From the NCBI GenBank assembly GCA_050084515.1, contig CM114273.1, positions 18,476,001 through 18,540,000 on the forward strand: a stretch of DNA of 64,000 nt, in the 5' to 3' direction. Below, piece by piece: positions 21,777 to 33,316 of the stretch. The notes under the pieces were generated by a model. That model saw only the letters and a program-made list of their open reading frames with translations. It was not told where the DNA came from and made no database searches. Every line of letters starts with the position of its first letter. The stretch's first letter is position 1. Made by a program: the position numbers and the translations under genes. The DNA is from Blasia pusilla (taxonomy: Eukaryota > Marchantiophyta > Marchantiopsida > Blasiales).

Positions 21777-24390
21777 CAGGAGAGATTCCCTCAGATCATT
21801 ATGGGCACGAGAGATGCATTCCGCCAAGCCCGGGGGAAGAGAGATCGAATTTTCTATCCCCATCCCGCTGCGACTGATGTCGTGGGGACTCGATTTCGCA
21901 GGGAACACTGGTTCTCTTGCTGTTACGGTCCTCCTTCATTCAAGTTCCACTTCGCGATTTAACATTGACACGCACACGTAGCTTAGTTCCTTAGGCGCAG
22001 TTCCAGAGGGGCCAGCTCTTTGAATTCGTTCTTTGTTGAGGGGGCCACTCGAGCAACGAATGGAAGTCGGATGCGAAAAAGCTAAGTTGGTCATTGTTGA
22101 TTGATTGGTTTTTTACTTTGTTTTTGGAGGCCTTTTTCACACTTGTACAACTCGCATGTGATTCAATGTTCAATTGACATTATTGGTGCAACAAGACATC
22201 GCTCTTGGATTAGAACCTTATGCTCTTGAAACGGACTTATGTGTTTTCTTTTCTTATTGGGACAGGTTTTAGTCTATTTAAATTAAGCGACGATTTTATT
22301 TTGACTAAGGAAATGTATTTTCCCAAATCTATACTATTAACCAAACATGGGAGTTACTAAAGGGAGAAAAGAAATAGAGAAAGCTATAAGAAGAGAAGGA
22401 CTTTTTTGTGTTATACATTTTTGTGTGTTTGCTTTCTCATGTCGGCCTACAGCAATCTGATCTTGGACCGATCGTGCAGTGGATTGGATCAATTTGGGAT
22501 CAGACTATTTACCTTAGCAATCTGATCAGGGACTTTATCGTGCACTTGTTGTCATGAGTTCGGGACATTTGTCAAAAGAATATTTGAGGTAGTGCACGAA
22601 CACCTGCTGTGCATTGTGAGCATTCGAGGTTTGAAAAATGTTAGTTTCCTTCTCTTTCCTACTTTGGAGAAGGAAGTGGAGGCTAAAGAGAGGCAGACCG
22701 GACCAGATACAATCAGTGGGGAGGAAGATCCGAGGATACAGTCGCGTCGATTTCGTTCCTAATCTGCGCTCCTAATGTGCATTTCTAATCTGCAACCGCG
22801 TCCGAATTTGCTCCTGAATTGCTCTAGCATGTTAATCTTATCTCTTGCCATTGCCATTCGGCCGACATTGAATTCAAGTAAGAAGGTCTGTCTTTTGAAT
22901 TTCTTTTTTTTCCTTTCTCTGAGTGCATACAAGATCACTGGCAGTGATCTGGCTCCGTAATGTTTACAATGGGACATCCGATAGATGACATTGACGGGGC
23001 ATTCGATTAATTTCCTCTCCTTGTTTCTTCCGCACGGTGCTGTTGCTAAGACTGAAGCCCACGGGGCATTATGTTCTATCGATCGAACACAAACGACCCA
23101 ATCGTGTGGGCTCATCTGTCTGAGGCAGATCTGGTCCGGGGCGGATTGCTGATGTGTCTAAGGCATACCCATCGATTGCTGCAGGTCTGTGGAAATTTCA
23201 TTGGTTGTTGCGGTTGCCTTTAATTCACCCGTCCCTCCCACATCGTCCTCGGTGCACCACAACTTTTACATGTACAGTCCGTGCTCTAATAATCCAAAGA
23301 AATGATGTTTCCTCTCAAGCCGCATAGATTTTCCAATGATTTCTTCGGTGGCATTGCCACATATTTAGTTTCATTCCAGAAACTCCTGAACTCTCGGCTT
23401 TGCGGCGTGACGACGTTGCGTGATTGGAAGAAACTACTTGCCGTAGTTGCATGAACATATCAATTCACCACAGTCGCACGAATTCAGCAAACCACGTGGT
23501 GTGTAGTTGTCATGTGGTGCCCTTGCCTTCCTCGTCCAATTGCTTGGTCTCTGACACCATATTGTTTCTGGCGTCGCAATCAAGCTCAAGTTGTCGATCC
23601 TTTGCATGTAGTAGGTACGTTAGTCCTACTCTTTTTTCCTGGCATAAACTTCGCAATCCCGTGGTCTAGAGCTCGTGTGAAGAGAAAAAAACACGAGGAG
23701 ACCAGGAGATAACTCACTCTCTCTCTCTCGCTCCTCACGCAATTGATCGCTGAGTCACTCCAATTATTCAAAGTTTGTTACGGCTAATCTGAGAATTGGG
23801 ATTTGGGATACATCGCTGAGATGACACTCACTACGGCTTTAATGGGACGTGTCAAGAATTGGGCTCGCAGATGTGTTTTAAGTTCAGGGAGTAATCCCCG
23901 ACCTCACAATCGCCGCAACTGTGGGAGAGTTAGGTCCCGGGAATGATTGTTGTGCACGTAGCTTCCCTTAGAATTGGGAGATGGGATTGATTGATGGCTG
24001 ACCTTGAAACTCAAAATAATTGTGACCTGAAGTTCGTTGTCGCTCTCCTAAGAATTGGGGTGTGGGCTCTACTACTGCCGACCTCAATCTCTACCATGAG
24101 ATTCGTGCATTGGAGATTCATGGATTCGGATATGCTTGCGTGGGGATTGATTGTTATTGTTACGTGGGGGGTAGTGGAAGGATAGGGTGAGAGGTTGTAC
24201 GAGAGGCAAATCAGGTAGGGTTGCAAGAGTGGGAAGGGATGGAGTTGGTGAGGAATCTATGTAGTGATGTTGAGGTGCTTAAACCGATATAGTTCTCGCG
24301 CATTACTTTGGTCTCCATTCTACAAGCTGTTATGTTGTCCAAGAATCATAAGATAAACAGTTCCATTTCGAATAATTTTTTTTTTCTCAA
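21777..24390. other. Anonymous region, no recognised gene
   Basis: Short frames only. 22440-22560 has two GCAATCTGATC-type repeats. 23790-24065 has a repeated AGAATTGGG motif (four times). Neither resembles a known gene. Confidence 0.45.
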
Positions 24391-25142
24391 TCAACACATC
24401 TCCGATATGGGTTTTAACAGTTGGATAAGCACCATTGAGTTCACCTTTCTGATTATTGACCACATGTAGTACTCGTCCATGCCCTGTATCAATTGGCCAC
24501 ATCCCTTTGTCGTATACACTTCGTGATATAATATTGACCTCCAAACCATGATCAATAGGAGCCAGAATTGACTCTTGGAGAGAGCCAAGTCGAACTCTGA
24601 CCTCAGTCGTTGTACGCGCCCAATAGGATTGAGAATAGTGATCACCATTGTGCCTTTTTTCACCTTGTTATGTTAAAGCTTCCCCTACTCTCGCCTCTTC
24701 TCCCTATCAGTCAAGCCTATGTCTGAAAACTGGGCCAAGCTCTTTGTTTTCTTCTTCTGTGATTTCAGTATCCAAGGCCCTCACCATCACCATATGTGCA
24801 GTCATTTTCCTTTTTGTCTTGATCACATGTATGATCAACTTATGAAAGTCACGTTTGGCTATTCCCAATACTTCCCTCAAAGAAAACTCTATTTTTGAAT
24901 CCAAAATCCTCTCCTCAAGAATCTCCTTCAAATTCGCGCTTGTCTTGATATGAGACTGCAACTCGTATGTAGGAGTCTTACCCTTGATCTTTTGCGGAGA
25001 TCTAATTTCTTTCTCCTTCATTCCAACTTCTTTGATATGAGAATCCATCATAGATTCAGACGTGGAAGACCCTTCTTCTCTTGATGGTTGCACATGTGGT
25101 TTTCCTTTCCTTCTCATGGTTCTCGTAGCTTCTTGAGGATCA
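24320..25142 (-). pseudogene. Gypsy linker and aspartic protease (retropepsin) remnant
   Basis: The linker frame (25177-24707) contains TPTYELQSHIKTSANLKEIL and IEFSLREVLGIAKRDFHKLI, as in plant gypsy polyproteins just before the protease. After a frame change, APIDHGLEVNIISRSVY (about 24555-24505) gives the active-site Asp in a D-H-G context, and GTVYLMILGQ gives the C-terminal motif. The open frame is broken between linker and protease. Confidence 0.65.
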
Positions 25143-25147
25143 ACACC

Positions 25148-26152
25148 TGTCGCGCCCCTACTCTCCTTGAACGCCAATCTTTAGTGCTGCGGAAGCGTAC
25201 GTTCAGTAGGACACGATCTCATCGCCGATCTGCATCCAAACACGCACTCTCGTTAGTCGGGTCCGGCCAACCAGCGTTCCCACCCACCTAGTTCTCAACT
25301 CGGCGTCTCATCAAGCTCAACCTTCCTTAATTCCTAGTTTCCAAAACATGGAAAGTCCTTCAAGACTTGGAACAGACTCCTGGTTAGTCCAGGGATCTGA
25401 AACGGCACTTGCGCGCCTAGCGATCCCAACTGTTCAACGGACCTCGTGTGAGTTCCAAACCGAGACCCAAGTAATTGAGTCGCGGGGTGAAATCCAAGAG
25501 GGCTGTCTAAAATCGCCTCAATAGACTTGGTGTAGGTTTTCCAACCCAACTCCCAAACTCGCGTTCCGTTCCATGCCCTTGAGCCGCCCCGCGGCGCCCA
25601 AAGTGGGGTTCGGGTTCCAAGTACTCTCGGAGACCTTCCCCCTTACTAGTACTTCTGGGGTTCTCCAATAACCGCCCCCCCCCCCCTTTGGAAAAGGAGG
25701 GTCGGGCCCTTCATTGTGGCCCTCAACCCGACTCTACTTACAGTCGTTTCCGGGTTGTTCTCAGCCGCTGCTAAAGTGTTTGCAAAGATCTTTAGAGTGT
25801 TTGAACCGGCTTTCCTTAAGCTTTTAACGCATCCTTATTTAATCCAAACGCATCTTGGAACTAAAAGTTATGGCCATAAATACAGTCGAAAACTCTCAAA
25901 CGCTAGTGGCGTTCCAAATTCGGATTCTTCCTTTGGCAACCCACTTCCTAGACTCGACTTCTTTCAAGTCTCATTCCGCGTTTGGTCCAGGTTTCTCGCT
26001 CGCGACCACAACATCTGAAACGCGAAGCCTCGCTCGCGTCTCGTCTCTTGTCTCCTCTTCGAGACTACTCCAATGCGCAAACCATCTTAGCGTGAGCCCG
26101 CTAATGTTCTGATGTTTCGCTTGGCACTCGTTTGGTCATGAGGGTCGCGACA
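25148..26152. mobile_element. Solo LTR, copy 1 (1005 bp, TSD ACACC)
   Basis: The element starts TGTCGCGCCC and ends GGGTCGCGACA, with TG...CA ends and a 7-bp inverted end TGTCGCG/CGCGACA. ACACC flanks it on both sides (25143-25147 and 26153-26157), the 5-bp target duplication typical of LTR retrotransposons. A second copy in the opposite orientation lies at 55461-56468. A C-tract sits at 25676-25689. Open frames inside match between copies only because the DNA is similar. No internal domain, primer site or polypurine tract is present, so this is a solo LTR or a TRIM-like unit. Confidence 0.88.
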
Positions 26153-26481
26153 ACACCATTATTGTTGCATCTCCTCTTTTCCTCCACACTTGCATCTTGC
26201 CAACTTACGTGTTTATCTTGTGCTAGGTATGTTTTAACACACCCAGCTTCCATAGGATCATCCCATCCAGTTAAATGACGAATATTCTCTGCCCCTCAGA
26301 GCATCATTTCTCAAGGAAATTATAATGATTCACTTTTAGGTATAGACACAATAGACGCTTCTATCTTCACTGCAAAGGTATCAAAATCTAATACTGTAGT
26401 AGCAACTTTTACTTGACCTCTCATTAAGCTCTTCATTCCTCCTCTACTAAAGTGTGTATTCAATGCCATACTAGTCTGCGT

Positions 26482-27197
26482 TCAATGAATCTTTCCATCT
26501 TTGATCTTTGCAATTCCATTCCTAAGAGCTTTTGAGAACTCCTCACATTCTTGGCGTTGATGCTCAATACTATCACACAATATTAATCTCCTTACAAAGT
26601 TCTTAGTTGTTGAAGGAGCACCAACACTAGGATTCCTATCAAGTTTAAGCTTAGCCATTTCTACTCTCAACTCTCTCAAATCTTTCACCAACTCATTGAT
26701 GGCAGAACCTTCGAGTTTTATCGACACGGGCTTAGGCAAGGGAGTTGAAACTGATACCTCTGACTTGAATATTATGGTTCTACCTCTATTTCGACTTTGC
26801 TTTGTGAGGATAGCAACAAGTTCTTCCGCTTTCTTCCAATTTGTGCTTACACATCCTTTTTCGGTCTTATCCGCCAACATTATGAAAATTTTAATTGTAC
26901 TCCAAATTCTCATCAGCCGCCTCAAGGAATAGCTTGATTTTCCTTAGATCAAGAGTTTCCCTTTCATAAGAAGATAGTAAGAAAAACCGCTTCTCATTCT
27001 AGAAAACTCCTCTTGGTTACCTGATCCACATCATCATCAAAGAATTCTTCTTTCAGCAATTGTTCATACTCGTTCCACGAGGTTGGATTTTCAACTCTCA
27101 ATTTTTTTACTTGACTCCGAATCTTTGGTATTACAACTAACTCAAAACTTGACACAATATCACCTTCGAGAACATGGTTTACCTCCATCTCACACAC
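26482..27197 (-). pseudogene. Gypsy gag remnant
   Basis: The upstream frame (27197-26994) contains FELVVIPKIRSQVKKLRVEN and WNEYEQLLKEEFFDDD, a gag-type segment. The downstream frame (26925-26482) ends with LCDSIEHQRQECEEFSKALR, a degraded zinc knuckle (plant relatives read C..C...eH.r.eC). A break at about 26930-26990 separates the two. Confidence 0.6.
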
Positions 27198-28261
27198 GTA
27201 ATCTCAAACATACTTGGTGATGTTCCTCCCATCAAACCTCCTCAACTTCTTTACAATCGCTTGAAGAGCCCTCGTTGATCTTTGCTCTCCCAAATGAACT
27301 CCGCTTTGTTGGCTCAAAATATCACTACTAGTGTTAAACCCTACTCGAGATGGCCTATTAACATCCATGGATCGTTATATGAGGACATACAAAGTACAAT
27401 CCCATGTTCTTCCGTACGTGACAATAGGAAGAATCATCGGAGTTGGAGATTGCATGACCTGGTTCATGAATGCCTTCCCAAAGTGGTAAACTAGATAGCC
27501 AATAAACCAATGCCTACTACGAAGAGAACCTTGATGTGGTACGGATTAAGGAAAGAAAAATTGCGTACGAATCGTGCTTCACCCCTATCCATACTTAACA
27601 GACATTCTCTATTCTCCTCAAGAATGGGTTTTGGCGGAGTTGCTCTCCCAAGAGGGGTTATTCACTCTCATTGGGAAAATAATAAGCCAAAACCATCCAT
27701 TATCCCTAGTATGACAAAACTCTCCTAAGAAACTCTCGAAGAATAGATCTTAACTAAGTCGCTCTCCCAAGAGGGATAATCCACTCTCATTGGAAGAGCA
27801 AGCAAACCAATTCCATCCACTAACAAGGGAGACTCAAGAAATGAAATAGAAGATGATGAACCTTTGAAGGTCCCTCCTCTTTATATATTCATAAGGGATC
27901 CATAAGAGTACAAAATAGAACTAATCTTATCTTGTGCCACATGGTTTCCTCTCAAGGCTTAGCCGATCCCATTTTGACACAAGTAGATTATATATTATCT
28001 CCTCCAAAATATCCTCATCAACTCACTTCATATCCTCCAAACTACCCCAACTATCCTAGCCACCAACCAAAATTATTTTTATTTTTCTTTCATTAATATA
28101 TCAACCCCACTACTTTACTTTTATACTCTCATGTCTTATTTATTACTTCTTTTTTTAAAGTTGGACCCGCACAAATGAGGCACCATAAAGAAATTTAAAC
28201 ATGAGAATTCTATGTTTTAAAGCTAATTTATTTAATACTTATAACACTAGAAAAAATAATG
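27198..28261. repeat. Probable gypsy 5' leader or LTR with a repeated 34-bp motif
   Basis: GCTCTCCCAAGAGGG, a run of about 9 bases, then ACTCTCATTGG occurs at 27642-27675 and 27761-27794, 119 bp apart. It lies just upstream (minus strand) of the gag remnant, where an LTR would be expected, but no matching second LTR was found. From 27900 to 28261 nothing is recognised. Confidence 0.4.
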
Positions 28262-28310
28262 GTTTTTATGACTGACCCATATGACTTGACGTAGTCATGG
28301 GGGCTGGTAC
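28262..28310. repeat. Short segment shared with the ATGACT-rich element at 53.7 kb
   Basis: TTTTATGACTGAC, then C/T, then CATATGACT, matches the start of the segment at 53733. An inverted pair ATGACTTGACGTAGTCAT lies inside. Confidence 0.5.
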
Positions 28311-28650
28311 TCTGACAGGAGAGAATAAGAGAGGAAGAGAAGAAGAGAGGAGAGTCTCTCTTAAAAAAAAAGGGCAGAATCCGCCTCCTCTCTTCAAAAC
28401 TTCATGACATTTATTTACATTTTTCTCTCTTTCAAATGCAAAAACTCTTTACAAGAGAATAACAAGTGGACTAGACTAGGGCCAAGATTGACCCCATTTT
28501 TCCAAACTTGGTTCTGGATTTGGACCATGAGCCAGCAAAAGGGTAAGCCAGAGGGTATATTATAATTACATAACCATCTGGAGAGAATTTTTTCAGTACC
28601 AAACTATTTGCAGAACAATGATTTTCTGATAAATACCTGTTGCATCTCCA

Positions 28651-29002
28651 TGTTTGAAAATACGTTATAGTGGGCTCTTTATCCAAGACTCCCACGCCCA
28701 TCCCAAACACTTTGAGAAAATTTAACAACCAGTCATGACAGACTTGTGAAGAAAGCCAATACAATGAAGGAAACAAGAAGGAGGAGGCTGAGAGTTGCGA
28801 AGAATGCATTGAAAATTGTGGTATCACCGTGTTTGAAAATACCCTACAGTGAGCTCTTTATCCAAGACTCCTACACTCATCCCCAATACTTTGAGAAAAT
28901 GTAACAAACACTCATGACAGACTTGTGATGGAAGCCTATACAATGAAGGAAACAAGAAGGAGGAGGCTGGGAGTTGCGAAGAATGAATTGAAAATTATGG
29001 TA
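28651..29002. repeat. Tandem duplication, 179-bp unit, two copies
   Basis: TGTTTGAAAATAC occurs at 28651 and 28830. The two units match along their length, with scattered substitutions, to AAATTGTGGTA / AAATTATGGTA. Confidence 0.85.
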
Positions 29003-29229
29003 ATAAATTGTGTAAAATGACAAAGTTAAGAATTCATTTCTACAAGGGAATCACAAGAGAGAAGCTTGCAACCTCTCAGAAAATCAGATTTTCCATAAGT
29101 ATAGTTTGAAGAAAATGGGGGAGCGAGAGGGAAACGAGATCAGCATTCATCCCAGCTAGCATGCCATCTTCAAAAGTTGTGGAAACTTCACATCCATTTG
29201 AAGAAGGATCTTGGGGAGTGGTTCCATTC

Positions 29230-30290
29230 TGCCTTGCAATCCATCAGAATCCGACAGGTTGCAAGATATGACAACATGAGGAACACTTGAGAGACACAGA
29301 TCCTTGGTGTGAATGAAAACTAAATCATTAACAACGCCTGCAACCTGTCGGAATCCGACAAGTTGCAAGCAATGACTTTATCTTCCAACCCGTCGGAATC
29401 CGACGGATTGCAAGATAAAACAAGTAAATCAAGTAGTTACCAAGGGTTTCTAGAGACAAGTTTGAACCTGTGCAACCCATCAAAATCAGACTTGTTGCAA
29501 GATGTGGCATCAATCTAGAAGATGTTCCTAGAGTCACCAAAGAGTAGGCATGCATGGAAGGGCTGGGCTAGTATTGCGGCAGATTTCAGAAGTATATAAG
29601 AGTACGTCAAAAGTGGAAAATGTAGAAGAGCCAAATGAAGAATAGAAAACCCAAAAAATGACACGATTAGAAGCCAATCAACATGATTCATGCAACCTGT
29701 CGGATTAGAAGCCAATCAACCTTAGTCATGCAACCTCTCAAAATCCGACAGGTCTAAGAAATAACGTGTTAGAAAAGAATGGTTTGAACATAATGGGGGA
29801 ACGAGGAAAAAGTGAAGAACCATGCCAGAATGCCTAAAAGGATGGACTAACACGAAAAGAAAATCACTCAAGAAGCCAACCTGTCATAATCCGACCGGTT
29901 GGAGGACGTTAAGGTGGAAAAATGCAGAAAATAAAGAGAATAAAACGCTAAGAAGCCAATCAACCTGATATGCAACCTGTCAGAATCCGATAGGTTGCCT
30001 GACTGATGACAGGAAATGGAGTAAAAAAAAGGTTGCAAGAGAGTCCTGGTTGTAACTTGGTCAACCTTTTTTTTTAAACTTGGTCCTAGGGTTGCAACCC
30101 ATCAGAATCCGACAAGTTGCAAACTTGGTCCCTAGAACCTTATCATCACGTCGCAAATATTGCAAGACACGAGAATTTATGTCGAGGTCTGCAAATATTG
30201 GAAGACACGAGAATTTTTGCATACATCTTTAGTCATCCAAGTTCCATTTTCGGCTTGCAATGTGTCGAAGTCCGATGGGTTTGAAGCTCG
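29230..30290. repeat. GCAACCCGTCGGA palindrome array, block 4
   Basis: Imperfect copies lie near 29240-29265, 29339-29366, 29387-29413, 29472-29500, 29693-29755, 29878-29902, 29970-29998, 30093-30120 and 30256-30283. Their halves read more often CAACCTGTCGGAATCCGACAGG. This block is 21 kb from the MULE copy and has no transposase nearby, so it may be a non-autonomous derivative. Confidence 0.75.
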
Positions 30291-30565
30291 GGGGACACTC
30301 TATGTATACCTCCTACATCACCTACGATGTTTTGGGGTCAAAAACCCCTAACTTATAAGTGAATTTTTTTTCCTCCCCCGTACTTACTTTAAAATCGCAA
30401 TTTTTTAAAAATTATGACCCCTATATTTTGTTAAGTAAATTTGTGTCCTTGATTTGTTTAGGGGCTTGAAAGTAAAGATAAGTACCCTTCACGCGGCGGT
30501 CTTGTATTGTTGCACTTGATAATAGGCTATCAAAAGCTTTCAGCAATACCTAAGCCACTGCCAAA

Positions 30566-30658
30566 CATAGTATGATATGTAAGGTGGAATTATCTGCATT
30601 AAATATTGATTCCATTGAATCAATATTTAGTGCAACTTCCACTTTCCCCATTACTATG
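30566..30658. repeat. Hairpin, 17-bp near-perfect arms with imperfect extension
   Basis: The core arms are 30596-30612 and 30617-30633 with a 4-nt loop (CATT) and one mismatch. The outer flanks CATAGTA and TACTATG and a GTGGAA/TTCCAC pair extend it imperfectly to about 93 bp. It may be a MITE. Confidence 0.6.
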
Positions 30659-30664
30659 ACACCT

Positions 30665-30723
30665 ATGACAGAGAGGAATTGAACCTCTGTATGGGCAGGA
30701 TGCTCATATGGCCACGCCGTCAT
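30665..30723 (-). other. tRNA-like sequence (shortened)
   Basis: On the minus strand a 7-bp acceptor-like stem (ATGACGG with CTGTCAT, one G-U pair) encloses a perfect T-arm (AGAGG, loop TTCAATT, CCTCT) containing a B-box sequence GGTTCAATTCC. Only 28 bases separate the acceptor from the T-arm, too few for normal D and anticodon arms. It is a tRNA relic or a SINE-like promoter fragment, not a functional tRNA. Confidence 0.35.
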
Positions 30724-30796
30724 CCCCCTAATCTATCCCCTCCCAAAACTAGCCTATCATAAACTCAGAAAATGACTTCACACTATAACATGCACA

Positions 30797-31633
30797 TCAC
30801 TTGGCAAAAGACGACACGCTGCGGATGTAATCATTGATCACTCGTAAATCACTATTATCCAATTCATATATCCTGGATGTAAGACTTGGTTTCATGGACA
30901 AGCTCACATTTGAAATTACCATTTCAATGTCTATATATTGGCCATCACATGCATCATATGTGAACAAGGTGTTGCTCTTACCTGTGCGCCGATACCAATT
31001 GCACAATATCTGACAAACATTGCCTGTCTATCCATCTTTTGGGACAGGTCGGTCCAAAAGATCAATAGGAGATCTACATCTATCCCATTGACTGCCGTAT
31101 TTTTTTTTGATGAATAGAATGCGACCTAACCAAAACTCTTTTGTAGGGACTATTCTGTTCTCATCCAAGTCTTTTTGTTTTCTCTTCTTTGACTTACTTG
31201 ATCTAGTAGAAGGTCCAACTTGTGCAAAGAGACTCAAACAAAATAGCTACATCACTTCCAATGTCAACATAACAAGTTGGGCAATCTAGATTACTTGGTT
31301 CTTTTACCTTACCTGTAGTGTAATATGTTTTCTGTGACATCCGTGTTAGCCTATCTTTAGAAATGAAAGGATTGCAGGCCCAATCACTCACCAAAGTGGA
31401 CTTGTAGTATATTTTGCCTTCAAATGTCACAGTAGGCACAACTTGACAAGGAACTCCATTTGTGCACTCTGAAGTGAATCGAATACATGCCTTACCTCAT
31501 GTCTCAATATTTCTGTCTCTATGGATGGATTGTTATCTGCATCCTCAGCCAAGTCCTCACCAATCACTCTAAACTCAACAGAGGTTGGTGCATCACTTTC
31601 CCAAGCATCAAGACTATTGAAATCCCTCTGCAT
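30797..31633 (-). pseudogene. Transposase C-terminal tail (fragments)
   Basis: Four short overlapping frames read as one tail: ILRHEVRHVFDSLQ, then VTFEGKIYYKSTLVSDWACN and PFISKDRLTRM, a CPTC knuckle, a basic run SKSKKRKQK that may be a nuclear signal, then an acidic end with INDYIRS. I know of no domain here. Collinearity with the transposase is the evidence. Confidence 0.4.
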
Positions 31634-31753
31634 TGGGTTATCAACTACATTTCATCAACTCTAGACTCCTCGGGTGGGCAAGGACCTCTTGTTGGTCTAT
31701 GTTCAACGAAATCCTCGAGTCATCACATGCAACTACCTCATTTATAGTGAGAA

Positions 31754-32371
31754 TCAAGCCACGTCTCTCGCCTCCACATCTTGTGGATGCAACCACCATC
31801 GCCCCGATTTTTGAGGCAAAGAGGACCTAAGAGACATACTTAACCTACTCAATATTGATTTTGCTTCATCCAAACCCTCTTTAAGGGCATGAACTACCAT
31901 CTCAATAGTCTGAATTAATGAATAGTCAAACAGATTAGGAGCATCTTCTCCTATACCTAACGGATGGAGAGTTCCCCACACGTGATCTTGCTTTGGATGA
32001 GACCAGCCAATCTTTAATCCTTCTGGTCCAAATTCCAAGCCAGCCAGTCTATTCAACCCCACTCCACTATCCAACAAAGACCCAAAATCATAGTTCGGTT
32101 CATGGCCACTCATTCCACCTACCTTGCTGAAGAAGATCTCACAACAATCAGATCCTAGGAGGTGAAATGGAACTTGCAAGTATGGATACTTGTCACGGAA
32201 AGCACACATTAGTAATACAATAAAATGGCAAGACATGTTGATATCATGGAAAGCTTGCACTGATATCATGTTCTTCTCTGTCACAAATCCTACACTCCCT
32301 ATTATAGAATGATCACCATGTCTCAGCCAAAGTCTCCAGAGTCGAAAGAACCACGACACTTTAGATGCCAA
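31754..32371 (-). pseudogene. P/hAT-like transposase, catalytic Glu region
   Basis: The open frame starts inside the domain. Upstream the same frame runs to about 32440, with one TAA. Key stretches are SWFFRLWRLWL, MSCHFIVLLMCAFRDKYP, LLGSDCCEIFFSKVGGMSGH and LGIGEDAPNLFDYS. The 'SDCCEIFFS' motif resembles 'tD.lE.fFs' of P/hAT transposases, where the Glu is catalytic. The frame ends at 31754. Confidence 0.5.
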
Positions 32372-32454
32372 AACTACACGACTCCTTAAGTCATGCTTAC
32401 GTGAGAAGAAAATATCAATTTAATTACCACAAACCTCCAAGTATAGTTGGGTCC

Positions 32455-33196
32455 CTAGGCTTCTGTCATGGCGAACATCCATTCTCTCAAACATATCCTG
32501 CAAACAAGCTTGCACTCTCTTTGAAGCAATTCGTTGAGGCCCAGCCCAATTTGCCTATCTGTCCTATTCACATCATCCCACTTCAAGCCATGCTCGTGAA
32601 TTTTGTAGTGGTTATAGACATTTGTCACATATGACAGAGATGCATGTTGATTTCCAAGGACATAAGTAGTTGAGCATCTATCTAATGGATTAATTGCTTT
32701 CTTCCCATTGTGAGGTGCATCTTGGTCTCCAAAGCCATACAGATCACCATTAGGAAGAATAGAGACAAAATATTTCCATCCTTCCCACCCCATACTATAC
32801 CTACGTGCAGTAGAATTAACACCCCTAAAATCCTCCATCATTAGTTTTCTACGACGAGCATCCCCGTCACTAGCATGTCCTAATAACGGCCCGACATCAA
32901 GCCGACAATACTCATCCCACATTTCTTTCAGCTGCACCCACTGTTGTCTCACCCACTCTGCAGTGAACTTGTTACACGTGGCAGTAACACAGATGGCCAA
33001 TTTAGGCCTAGATTCATGAAGAGGATTTAAAATCACAACTCTTGCGTACATGCCTTTACAATAACCCTGGAAAGTACTTACAATCTTGTGATAGCCCTCA
33101 TCACCCTCCCCGACCAGTACTTCCATTCCATATTAACATTGGTGTGCCTCTTTGGGCCCACAAAATCCAATCAAGGTATCATACTTGGCCTCCCAT
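32455..33196 (-). pseudogene. P/hAT-like transposase, second catalytic Asp region
   Basis: After the intron the frame reads through WEAKYDTLIGFCGPKEAHQC to a TAA near 33132, then continues in the same frame as MEVLVGEGDEGYHKIV, YARVVILNPLHESRPKL, WDEYCRLDVGPLLGHASDGDARRRKLM, GDQDAPHNGKKAINPLDRC, HEHGLKWDDVNRTDRQIG. GHASDGDARRRK fits the second catalytic Asp. The DAPH..KK motif and the WDD stretch recall the 'DPPHLLKxxRN' insertion of P elements. A frameshift near 32458 leads to LGTQLYLEVCG and the next part. Confidence 0.5.
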
Positions 33197-33316
33197 CTGT
33201 CAGCCATGACTCTTTAATGTTAGCTTGTATTCACAAGGAAAAAATTGCTCAAAGGCTTATAATTTGTTGTATTGAATCTCGCTTATAATTTTTTGTATTG
33301 AATCTCAAACACTCAC
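33197..33316 (-). other. 120-bp GT-AG intron in the transposase gene
   Basis: On the minus strand CCCAG|GTGAGTG is the donor (from 33316 down) and GCTGACAG|ATGGGAGG the acceptor (33198-33197). Removal joins ERPR to WEAKYDTLIGFCG in frame. The intron has stops and is AT-rich. The assignment rests on splice consensus and frame continuity. Confidence 0.75.

Larger units (their letters stand above)
24391..27197 (-). mobile_element. Ty3/gypsy gag-protease remnant (-), split by a solo LTR
   Basis: On the minus strand the order is gag (27197 to 26482), linker (25177 to 24707), then an aspartic protease (about 24560 to 24320). A 1005-bp solo LTR (25148-26152) interrupts the linker. No RT or integrase follows. 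Confidence 0.7.

Noticed and set aside
22759-23115. 118-codon minus-strand frame as a gene
   Set aside because: No motif, no splice context, no second copy in the window; compatible with chance.
25334-26112. Conserved-looking short frames inside solo LTR copy 1 that match copy 2
   Set aside because: The match reflects recent DNA similarity of two LTRs; frames on opposite strands are equally conserved and none has a known domain.
30665-30723. Functional tRNA gene
   Set aside because: Only 28 bases lie between the acceptor and T-arm, so D and anticodon arms cannot both form.
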